Below, piece by piece: positions 20,276 through 29,833 of a stretch of DNA of 43,167 bases; within the stretch, counting starts at the first letter, position 1; each line of letters begins with the position of its first letter. The position numbers and the translations under genes are program-made. The notes under the pieces were generated by a model. That model was not told the DNA's origin. It saw only the letters and a program-made list of their open reading frames with translations, and searched no databases. Origin of the DNA: Phellopilus nigrolimitatus (Eukaryota; Basidiomycota; Agaricomycetes; Hymenochaetales; Hymenochaetaceae); contig JAJOHG010000221.1 of the NCBI GenBank assembly GCA_021029095.1, positions 1 through 43,167 on the forward strand. The letters are read 5' to 3'.

Positions 20276-21420
20276 CGATGACACGTCGTTTTCTTCCTCG
20301 ACGTCGTCTGCTACGTCGTCTCCGTCGCCGTCTCTCTCTGGCTTGCCGCGTGGTCACCTGTTGCTCGCTCTCGCTCCTCTGTATCGTCCCTTGCTACTCG
20401 CCAGCCGCAGGAGGCTTTCTTCTGTCAGTCTGATGCCCCTGACTCGCCTCAGCCGTCGCGGGACGACAGTGCCTCGGGGCCCTCTCGCAAGCGTCCCAAG
20501 ACAGACATGAGCGGAAGTTGCTAAAGGTACGTCTCAAGCTTCCTGTAGACGCACCCCGGCGCGGCGGGGAACCGCAGGACGACGTTCGAAGCGCAGCATG
20601 TCGCGCCGGCGCAGCGGACGCCCCGCACGTCAGTTGTGCGGCGTGAAGATGCCCACGCCGTGTTCCTGTGCATCGTTGAGGTGGGCATTTGCCCCGGAGG
20701 CGTTCCGCGCGAGCCGGCAGACGTGGGCGTCCAGTAGCCCACGCGCACGTCGACGGTGGCCGTGTCCGTGTCCGTCGCGGGGCGCTGCGTCGGATATGGC
20801 GGGCTCAATGCGCACGGAGCCGTGCGCGAGCGAGCCGCGCGAGAGCAGGCAGAGCCCTCGGCGCCCGCGGGGAGCGCAAAGGAAGCCTGCGAGTGGTACG
20901 GCGGGGCGTCCATTTTTTCCTTGGCCGGAAGGTCTTGGGTGAGTGAGTGTTGCGCTTTCAGTCGGCTTGGAGGCGCGCCGACAAACGCAAGGAGGCGCGC
21001 GCTCACCACGACCGCACCGCTGCCCAGAACTCCCGGGACAAGTGCAAGGCGCAGTACACCGCCATGGAGTGCCGCGTCGCCGAGCTCAAGGAGGAGAATA
21101 GGCTGCTCAGGGCGGGTATGCATACCTCTGACTCCAAGCAACGCACGGATGACAGAAGACAGGAGGAGGAACTGGAGCGTGAGAAGGCACACAAGAGGGA
21201 GAACACAGAACTTAAAGAGAGGATCAAGTCCCTCGAGAAGGGCTGGGAGGCTGTAATGAAGGTCTTCGCTATCAAGGGCTTCCGACACCTTCCACATCTA
21301 CTCCTACTGGCTATCTATCGAACACATCGCCGTCTCCCTCTAATTCGACGACCACTCTCCCTGTTCTCTTCCCCTGCTTTTCGACTTCCCTCCGAGTCTA
21401 CCGTGGTCACAGTAGAAGAA
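20276..21420 (+). pseudogene. captured bZIP transcription factor, split by an insertion
   Basis: Two plus-strand parts belong together. The first (to about 20510) is Ser/Pro-rich and ends SGPSRKRPKTDMS, a nuclear-localisation-like segment. The second (from about 20960, after an acceptor-like CTTTCAG) has KRKEARAHHDRTAAQNSRDK, a bZIP basic region, followed by the heptads MECRVAELKEENRLLRAGM and a second coiled coil, ERIKSLEKGWEAVMK. A frameshift after that leads to a Ser/Thr/Pro tail (PTPSTSTPTGYL). The basic region most resembles fungal Hac1/XBP1-like or related bZIPs. Between the two parts sits 20511-20946, a piece of another gene in the opposite orientation, so no functional protein is possible. 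Confidence 0.75.
20521..20946 (-). pseudogene. N-terminal piece of a TSN-repeat (DUF7330-like) protein
   Basis: Minus-strand pieces in shifting frames: VRIEPAISDAAPRDGHGHG, VDVRVGYWTP, EHGVGIFTPHN (then a stop), RRRDMLRFER and YRKLET. The end of this piece (20527-20625) is a diverged duplicate of 22054-22153. The 'VGIFTP ... LRFDV' pairing recalls a basidiomycete protein of unknown function that I know as DUF7330; that assignment is from memory and tentative. Confidence 0.45.
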
Positions 21421-22180
21421 CATGTCGGCCATCACGTTCCAGTCATTCTCGGGGCACCTTGTTACTCGTCAGGATCGCGACGTCGACGATCCGCAGTGGC
21501 ACGGACGCGTCCTCGCGGGCCGGGTTGCAGCGCCGCTCGCGCGCGTGCGTCCGTAGTCTTTAGGGTGCGGGTTAGTGGCACGGAGGGGGAGTGTGCACGG
21601 AAGAGGAGCGTGTTGGGCGCGTTGGACGTCAGCGACTGGATGGCGAAGCTCGATGCACCCGGAAGCGCGGAGAGGGCGATGGAGGCGTTTATCGCGCTTT
21701 TGGTGGAGTTCAACTTGATTGGGACGGGAAGAGAGGAGGAGGGAGGACGTACCCACTGCTCGTTTTGAGGAGCAGCTCGGTCGCGCGCGAGCTCGCGCTG
21801 CCTCCGCCGGCGTGCGACATGGAGACGGAGGGCGCGATGATCGCACTGGATCTAATGAGTTTGAGTGAGGGGACGTATGGTACGAGTGTGCCGGCCTGCA
21901 CGTCTGCATTCTGGTTTTTCTTTTCTCGTGAGCTATGTAGAACAAGTGCCGAGCAGACGAAAAGCGGACCTCTGCGGCGATGCGTGCGTTGCTCGTCTTC
22001 AGGTTGAGTGTGCCGAACGTGAGGCCCACCGCGAGTCCGTGGCGGAAGTTGCTGAAATCCGTCTCGAGCTTCCTGTACATGCGCCCCGGTGTGGCGGGGA
22101 GGTGCAGGACGACATCGAAGCGCAGCATGTCGCGTGGGCGCAGTGCACGCCCGTCGAACTCCTTGTGCAATTCAGACAAA
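21421..22180 (-). pseudogene. second piece of a TSN-repeat (DUF7330-like) protein
   Basis: Begins RALRPRDMLRFDVVLHLP, YRKLETDFSNFRHGLAVGL, TLNLKTSNARIAAEV, then probably introns at about 21920-21990 and 21720-21750, and continues ATELLLKTSS, LNSTKSAINASIALSALPG, FAIQSLTSNAPNTLLFRAH and, in another frame, LRIVDVAILTSNK. The repeating TSNA-type strands suggest a beta-helix-like domain. It lies directly behind the bZIP fragment on the other strand. At least one frame change makes it non-functional. Confidence 0.45.
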
Positions 22181-22704
22181 TTCTTTCCTGTCTGTTTTCC
22201 GCACCTCGATTACTTTTCCCCCTCTAGTTATTTTTAAGTAAAAATGTAGCCTCTCGTATACTTATGTATAATAGTTCATCTATAATATAGAAAACATTTG
22301 ACACAAAAAAGGCCCAACATTGAGAACAGTGAGCACGAGGGCGGGCAACGGTGAGCGGCTATGGTAGTGCTATCTATAAGCGAGTGTGGGCGGGCGGCAG
22401 TGGTCATTAGGAATCACACCGGATAATCTTACATAGCAAGGGATGTAAAAAACAAATAAAGTTCTATCCTAGTCTATACTGGGAAGACGGCAGTAGTGTG
22501 CCGCGGTTGCACAGCCCTCCGTTTTTAGGATAGATCAGGGTCAGCCGAAGTGTTGAGTTGGAGGTGGCATCAACCCAGAAACTCCAAAAAAGGGCTCATA
22601 TTGATTGTGTTAAGTAACTCAATCAATTTCAAATTTGTCTTATTATTATATTCTAAGTTGTGAAAGGCTTGAATTTTGCCTTTACAGTTTGTAATATCTT
22701 TTGA
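22181..22704. other. interior right segment, no gene
   Basis: AT-rich and G-rich patches without coding signal. The last 85 bp show weak inverted similarity to 16864-16940. Confidence 0.5.
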
Positions 22705-23661
22705 CTGGCTGGGATGTCCCAATTTTTGGGATATCCCAACTTGGGAAATCCCAAGCTTGGGAATGCCCAGCTGGGAGATCCCAAGCTTGGGAATTCCCAC
22801 ACTGGGAGATCCCAAAATTGGGATTTCCCAAGCTTGGGAACTCCCATGCTGGGAGTTCCCAAGCTTGGGAAATCCCATGCTGGAAGATCTCAAACTTTGG
22901 AATAATCCAACCGGTAAATCCCAATCTTGGGAATTCTCAAGCTGGGAGTTCCCAAGCTTGGAAATACCTCATATAACTACATATAACCACATAGTAATAT
23001 TATATAATACCGTACAGTCAGGATAATGTTATCTGTATCTTAGGCACACTATGTATGTTTTATGAATATAAGTTGTGCAATCCATGTGTTTTCTTTTAAA
23101 CTATTCTAAAATGAGCCTGTGCAATATGACTGCAACTTTACCATGAGAGTTTTAGAAAGAGAACTTATCCCTGTGATATGGCATATTGACATGCACAGTA
23201 AAAAGAAAGCCTGTATATACATTGTGGCACAATTCCCTGTATTTTGTCAGAGGAATGATGTCCTGACTGACCCCTGAATTGATCTGCCTCTGACATAGTT
23301 TTTACTAAACCCCCGGTGGCCCATACCAGTTCAAACTGTGGTTCGGGCTCTAATTGGTACTATAGAATCCAGTATATATGCTATGCAGCAAAGGAAAAAC
23401 TGCTATAATTAGGTCTATTTATTGGGGAATTCCCAAACCAGGACCCCCTGACAGCCAGTGACAAGCTATGGGATTACCCATGGCTGGGTTTTCCCAGAGA
23501 CCCTGAGATCAGTCTGGGGAATTCCCGAAATTGGGAAAATCCAGACCTCTGGGAAAACCCGCACCCCTTGGGAATGCCACTGAAAAAGGGGACCTAATAG
23601 GCCAAACCCTCTTGGGGAGAGTTATATCTAATAGGTCCTCTGTAGGGGGGTGCCTGAAGTG
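22705..23661 (-). repeat. right terminal inverted repeat, 957 bp
   Basis: Exact-length inverted copy of 15907-16863, with the same palindrome array (22708-22963) and the same tip. The one difference I noticed is at 23270. Confidence 0.9.
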
Positions 23662-23669
23662 AACTCCAT
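23662..23669. repeat. right target-site duplication AACTCCAT
   Basis: Identical to 15899-15906 and directly abuts the right tip GCCTGAAGTG. Confidence 0.88.
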
Positions 23670-25927
23670 TCCTATGCACCGAAAGACGCGTCCAAGATCA
23701 TTATGCCGAGCTTGCAACGCGCGGAAAAACACAGCTGCTACCGCCCTCCGTCCTCCATTTTGTCTCCGCGGAAAAATCTCTTAATCTCCTGGCACCCTCT
23801 CTGCACCATTTCACACTGCATGACTCACGTAACACGTCAACAGCAAAGAACGCGCATTTGTTCGGGTGAACGGGGTGGGCGCCCGCTTTCGGTGGGGGTT
23901 AGGGCGCGTGATACGAAGCCGAGGGGGTGAATGAGGCGTCATGTAGTCGGCAGAGACAGCGAAGTAGACGGTACGCTGTCGAGTTCTGGGCACTGAAGAT
24001 GGTTGAATTGTGCATTCGGCAAGACTAGAAGAGCATTTCAGTTTCGAAATCAAGACGAAGAAATTCACAATTCACGTACCTTCAGTCGACATCTCCACCA
24101 CGACCCGTCCAACATCTTATAGCCCCATGGGTTCACGTGAGTTCGACAGTGCTCGTCACGCGCAGGGCCACTGTGTTCGTAGTAGACTACAGACACTCGT
24201 TCCTGCCATGCCGCAGCTCGGCGAACATCTGGATGATCGCGGCCAGCGTGATCTGGCACGCCTCTGCGCCTTCTGAGAGGGATGTGCCACGTCCTTGCGA
24301 GGAGTTCTCTGGGCGTCGTGAGGTCAGTCGCGTCGATATGTTGCATGCAAGCGACGTCAAGCTCACCTTAGTAGAGAGTTAGTCGATTGTCGAAGGTGGG
24401 ACGTGCACGCCCGAAACATCATGCATAGCTTGTCATCGTCTCGACAGGCGTCGGGATACTAGTCGGAGTCGACGCGGGAGCAAGGAGCCAACGGACGATG
24501 ATCAGCTTCATGTCGGGCATTCCTTATGTTTGCTCGACGTACCCGAGTAAGCCTTGCACGACGTGTGATGTGGGTTATGCGCATCAAGCGTACATCGTAC
24601 GACTTACACGGTAAAAATACCACGTGTTGGGGATGATGTAAGCATAGAGCACGATGATCTACACAGCGACCACGACTTTCGCTCGACTCATACTTTTTTC
24701 TTTTCATATCGCGCAATGCAGACAAGCCAGAGCGCGAGCTCGTCTGTTTCGTCGACGCATCGTCTTCAGTGTCCTGTTATCAGCTCAACGAAATGAATCT
24801 CCTCTTTCTGCACTGGCTCAACGGCGGCAGCGACCAGCCGATTGAACCAGTGCGTTCCATTCTGAAGCTGCTTCAAATTTAAAAGCCATGAAGATGATTC
24901 AAGAAAGACTCAGTTTGCGAACGCCAAAACGTTCTAGGGGGAAACTTGGGCACGAAGGAGCTACAAAAGTGGAAAGATGGGTTACTTGCATTATACTTCG
25001 TGGGTCTTTTAACTGTCTTCCTTAGCTATGACTTCTGAACGAAGGTGCCTACAGTCTATTTAGCTTTATATCTCTACTTACTGTCAATAACTCCTTCGAT
25101 ATAGCAGTTTCTTTCATCCGCAGTTTATGATGACGCCGTCCAGCACTCAGACAAACTCCGTTTTCCACTGTTGGCTCATCGTAAACCTCCTTTTCGCGTG
25201 CCGACCCTTCCCTTATTGCGACCAATCCTCAGACCAGTGGCAGCGCAGTATGTGGTATGCTCCTCGAATACAGCGATCAGGCCTTGGCTATTGGAGTACG
25301 TAGTGAAGTTCACCTGCGCCTCACCGCATTTTCAAGTAACGTGTCGCAAGTCAAGTAATACAAGCAGTGAACTTCTATGACGGTGTGGGTACCTCTGGTG
25401 CTAAGCTCGCGTCGGCGCATACTGTGCTCGATACTAAAGACCGGCGTGCTCGACATTTGCTCAATAATTCAAGGCCGATCGTCTGACCAAGGACGGTATG
25501 AGGCCTGCATCTGGTTTTCAAGGAAATATGTAAAGGGAGCTTGGTGAGATTCCTCAGATTCTAGAGTGCGTTAGACTCAACAATTAGGCCTGTTACAAGC
25601 AAGTAAGTAATCTGCTGGTTAGTCTGTCGTCGAAATTCTGTTTAACTTACTTTCTAGTTCCGATATCTGAACTTGGATCCACACAACTGGCTTCTGCAAA
25701 ATCAGCGATGCTTACGACATATCGCTCGATTCCAACCTGGAGCTCAAAGCATACTCTGCGAGATGCGTCATCTTCATCAACGTCATACAGCTGTGATTAT
25801 GAGTCATCGCGATAAACAGAGCCGCTGTGCAGTTTACAAACAGAACTTGCGATTTGACAAGTCGCATACATCTCGAACAGTGCTTGTCCATCTTATAAGA
25901 AAGCAACACAGAGGCAGTGCTCGCCGG
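23670..25927. other. region right of the transposon, no supported gene
   Basis: Short open fragments lie on the minus strand. One at about 24595-24690 reads IIVLYAYIIPNTWYFYRVS behind an in-frame stop and looks like a decayed membrane segment. Another at about 24220-24290 reads ACQITLAAIIQMFAELRH. A third at about 25680-25790 reads VCFELQVGIERYVVSIADF. They do not join into one gene and may be relics. A single possible exon end at 23680 belongs to the gene interrupted by the transposon. Confidence 0.4.
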
Positions 25928-26829
25928 CTATTCGAACCAGAACGTTTCTGTCACTAAACCATCGAGCTGGACGCTCTGGCCGGCGCTACGGCTTCCGTTC
26001 GACGCCATCGCCGCTTCGCTCCATATATCGCCCACGTGTATGAGGACGAACTCCAAGCAAGGGCCGACATCATCATAGACGCCTTCTGATATCAGCAATA
26101 ACACCAGGTATCCATATGAGAGAATCGCGTTTAAAATGAAGGTCGAGGACGACTGAACAATGTGCTCAGTAATACTTCTCAAAAAGGAGATAGGAAGACA
26201 TCAGGCTTCGGACAAGGTACTCACGGTGAACACACATGCGACCCTACGGTTTTCCCAGTCAACGAGGACGATGCGCCTTCCCCGGGTCGCGAACAGCAGA
26301 GCACACTGAGCGCGCCAGAGGACATGGGTGAAGCGGGCGGCGCTCTCGTCATGTGCGAAGAACAACTCTTGGCTGTATACCAGTTCAGCGTCCCATTGGT
26401 CATGGCAGTCTGCGGCGCTGAGGTAAAAGACTTCCACGTATTCTGCCGAGGATCATGTATAAGCACAACTGGGATGCAGTCGAGAACGGATTAACGGAAA
26501 ACGGAGGAATGGAGGAAGGAAGACGGGATTATTGAGGGCTTACCAGTATCATATGCATCCGCTAAAGTAATCACCAGAACTAGGCTCCCGCCTCCAGCCG
26601 CGTCATCCATACCGATGTCAACAACATCGACAGGCCCGTTCGGATATCCACGCGCAGGCGGGTGGTATTCCCAGAAAACGTGTCGTGTTTGCGTGTCAAG
26701 GACGATTACACCACTGTTGTTATTAACAATGAGAAACGTGAATCTCCGTCCTTCGTCTTGATGGGTGTCTAGGCCTTGCTCCAAACCGCCATTGACAGGC
26801 CCTGGCTGGACTGTTTGATCGTGAGACAT
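25928..26829 (-). CDS. beta-propeller-like protein of unknown function
   Basis: Three exons (26544-26829, 26225-26442, 25928-26164) join in frame to 246 residues from the ATG at 26829; the introns are GTAAGC..GGCAG and GTGAGT..CTGAG. The product has a run of short strands with W/D turns: FTFLIVNNNSGVIVLDTQTR, HVFWEYHPPARGYPNGP, VDVVDIGMDDAAGG, EYVEVFYLSAADC, THVLWRAQCALLFATRGRR, IVLVDWENRRVACVF, SYGYLVLLLISEGVYD and FVLIHVGDIW. This is the rhythm of a WD40-type propeller, as found behind F-boxes in this fungal class. The frame stays open upstream (FSAVRAALQLTRFIEGRYLQ), so an N-terminal exon, perhaps with an F-box, may be missing from the model. No signal peptide in the modelled part. Confidence 0.5.
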
Positions 26830-28289
26830 CTTGAGGATACGCTGAGCCAGCGAAGCTTGCAGGTAACGTCCCTCGATGAAGCGGGTGAGCTGGAGGGCGG
26901 CTCTGACCGCTGAAAACCTCTTCAGGAGAACCAGATGATGTTTTGATGAGACGGGAGATTATTGTAAGGCGGAGAGGGGAGGAAGAAAAAGGTACAAACT
27001 GAGGTCGCGCTATGCTCGTCGTTGATGTCGGCGTATGTCTTTGCGCTCAGCGATCGAGTTAACAGGTATGCTGAAACGAAGATTCCCGAGATTGTGTATA
27101 AGAGGATCCACGACACTGTCGTTCAGGGAAAGATAAGAAAGGGGATCGAATCGAGGATCGAAAACAAAATGAGGTTAAGCGCGAGGCGACAAGACGTTGC
27201 TAGGCATGTGTAAGGAAGGAAGGAAGAAGGCGGAGTGAAGGCGGAGATTCACGCTCAGTGGCGAGGAGCTATGACAGATCATAACGTTCAAGGAATTTGG
27301 TTGGACGCGCTCAGGATAGAACAAGGGGGAAAATGTGAATCTAGCTCGAAGGTGGACGTTCCATCGTGGAAGTTACGTGCACTCAATAGAGCAATGAGGT
27401 CGGCGACTCCGAGAGCTCGAGTTCTGGTGATTCTGATGCATCTTATAGAATGCGAAAAGAGCATATAGAATGCGAAGAGAGGAGGTTTGAACAAATTCGT
27501 AACGTACGCGAGCTTAATTCCTGCATCGTGTCCTGACTCCTCGGCAAGCCTAGTCCGTGGGGTTACGAAATCGCGAGGGCGGAGGTTTATTTCAGAAACT
27601 CCTTAATCGTTCATTGATAGCTATGCACTCTATCGCGTCTTGGAGACGAGCGATGTACGTTATGAGTCTGTAAGCGTAGGGGGGCAGAATTAATGTTCGT
27701 ACTCGCCTTTGGTAGTCACTGGGATAGAGATGGGACGGGGAAAGTTGTGCGGAAGGTAGGACAAAAAATACGAGTCTGTTGTCAATAGGCGGTTATTTGG
27801 GCATCCGCAGTAGGCAAATGAATTCAGAGGCGCTCGACGGATCCGGTGCTCGAGTCATTCGACACGTGGCTCGCATCGCTGTCATTCGGGATTTGCCTTT
27901 TTTTTTTCTGTTCTTCTGCTGCTTCTCTTCGCACTCTACAATACATGTTCCTCCCCTCCTGACCACATTTCACACTAGCAGATATATTTAACTAAGTTTA
28001 AAAAGGCCAACCATTGAAAATTTCTATGAAAAGGTAACAACCAGAACACGGCGACACGTTTCCGTGCGGAGTCTCATGTAGTTACAAGATTATTAAATCC
28101 CACTACCCTCTCTTTCCCCGCTTTCCACAAATTCCATGAATCCATCAGAACTAAGGAACCCTCCCTTCCCTTCCCTTTTATCCAGAGTCAGGCCCATGTC
28201 CGATCCAGACTGTCATATTTCTCGTTTCATCCTGACCGCATCCAATTAGATTCTATGAACCCTAGTTTGGCAGTGGGCCATCGCTACGC
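26830..28289. other. upstream and intergenic region
   Basis: 26830-27120 may hold a 5' exon of the preceding gene: a minus-strand frame reads SWILLYTISGIFVSAYLLTR, then SLSAKTYADINDEHSA. I could not join it with certainty. 27120-28289 shows no gene; pyrimidine-rich tracts lie at 27895-27990 and 28100-28180. Confidence 0.4.
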
Positions 28290-29833
28290 ATGGCATTCTA
28301 CGATTCCATTTTTCTTCTGAATTACAACCCTATTCGATTTATTATGAGTTCAAATGAGGAAGAGATATTGCATTTATGTACGAACCTTATATATACTGGC
28401 TACTTACATTACATACTGCAAGTTCTATTCGTACGGGGGGCTTTCTTGGTCATAGTACTTTTAATTAGCAACGGGATGCTTGAGCACACGCACGACCAAC
28501 ACGGGCCCACGTCCAAGGCATGCTTCCTGCCACAGAAACGAAGGAGCGCTGCTCGTTGTAGTCCGTACGCGCTTTCCTTCCCGTGAACGGCACAGTGTGT
28601 GTGCAGAATCTGCGGCTCCGTTCGCACTTTTTTCCCTCACTCTCGCGCCGTGTTCCTGCTTGCACGCACCTGCGCTCGACGCCTTTTCGCCGCACATGGC
28701 CAACCGTGCGTATGTGCTGGCTCGTCGGTGGGTGCACAGTCACGTAATACATACACCATGCCCGCGCGCTTATCCTCGTCCAGAAAACCGTCATCGCGTC
28801 CTCGTCGTCTCCGTAGCTCCTCACCCTGTCCATGCTGCCGGAATGACACGCAGACACGCTTGACATGAGAGCCTTTATAGGCTTGCCCGTCGTCTGCGTC
28901 GACGGCGAGGCTGCATGCGCGGTGTACATGCGAACGCGTCTGTACCACAGGTGCGACGAGGCCTACCGCGCCGAAGCCTATGCAAAACCCGGGGAGCAAG
29001 GGTAACTAGACGGACTTCCGGTATTGCACGTACGTATCGCGTGAGTACGGCTGCGAGTTGCCCGTACTGTTTGGCGGCGTCGGAAGCGCACGGTACTTTC
29101 TCGACACAGGGCTTGGGCTCTTTGCGGTGTCCCCATATCACGCGAGCGCACCCCTGGTGTTGGAAGTAGATGCGGCCATCAACGGTGGCGGGGTCAGTGG
29201 AGAATGGTACGGCGTGGCCCCGCCTGTCGTCCGTGGTCCGCCATGAGCATTGGCTTTCTGGGAATCGAGGAGAAGGGCATCGGGGCAGGGCCTGTGTTTG
29301 TGGGTCTTGGCAGCTGGTACGCGTGCGGGGCGAGGGGGCCAACAATAAGGGCGTCAGATCCACGTTCCACGGAGTGCGCCAGGGATCTTGAGGGAAAGTA
29401 GCCTGGATGCACCAGCGAGGGCGGCGTTCACAGACAGGGCACCTGCGCTTCCGACGCCGTCGACGAGGCTGATTTAAACATGAAATAGAGCGTATAAAAC
29501 TTAGAATGCGGGGCGGCAGTATGCTTCCTACGTAACGTGACCTAACCATGACTAAGCAGCTCAAACGTAATCGTCTATCTTAGTATCTGCCCAATCAATT
29601 TGGAAGACCCTTTCTCTTCATGTCGTGTGCGGCGTTGTGTGCCGGTTTTCGTCGGACCTGGCGCCGAAGATATGAAGGAAGAAGGGCAGAAAAATAGACT
29701 CCATGCTCTTTTCAGCGCTGAAGCTCGTTCTTTCTATCTCACGGACAACGTTGACTATAGCGTCGTCTCAACCCTTCGTCCTGACATCCCGTATACCTCA
29801 GCCTGACCGTCTTCTGGAAAACAGAAATCACAA
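28290..29833. other. GC-rich block open on both strands, unresolved
   Basis: From about 28480 to 29460 long frames are open on both strands in several phases, as often in GC-rich coding DNA. Protein-like stretches on the minus strand include LPRPTNTGPAPMPFSSIPRK, DPATVDGRIYFQHQG and TVFWTRISARAWCMYYVTV, but they lie in different frames. One on the plus strand is GLGLFAVSPYHASAPLVLEV. No model preserves frame across them. Probably a decayed gene. 29465-29833 is the upstream region of the MFS gene. Confidence 0.35.

Larger units (their letters stand above)
15907..23661. mobile_element. non-autonomous long-TIR DNA transposon carrying host gene fragments
   Basis: The element is 7755 bp. Its ends are perfect inverted copies beginning CACTTCAGGCACCCCCC and ending in the reverse complement, and it is flanked by the 8-bp direct repeat AACTCCAT. 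The inverted arms are 957 bp each (15907-16863 and 22705-23661). The interior carries pieces of at least three unrelated host genes in both orientations: RPL4 (minus), a bZIP factor (plus) and a TSN-repeat protein (both strands), plus AT-rich filler. I found no DDE, hAT-dimerisation, KDZ or other transposase motif, so it must be mobilised in trans. The 8-bp duplication fits hAT, P or KDZ-type elements; the superfamily cannot be fixed without a related transposase. Structurally it is a Pack-TIR element. Confidence 0.85.

Noticed and set aside
20947..21768. Intact bZIP gene
   Set aside because: The basic region is clear, but the N-terminal exon is separated by an opposite-strand insert, the frame shifts after the zipper, and the 3' part is antisense to another gene fragment.
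15907..23661. LTR retrotransposon
   Set aside because: The 957-bp repeats are inverted, not direct, the duplication is 8 bp, and there is no gag, protease, reverse transcriptase or integrase signal.
24990..25130. Fourth copy of the 4.4-5.4 kb repeat unit
   Set aside because: Only one short stretch (TTAGCTATGACTTCTGAACGAAG) is similar; motif order is not kept.
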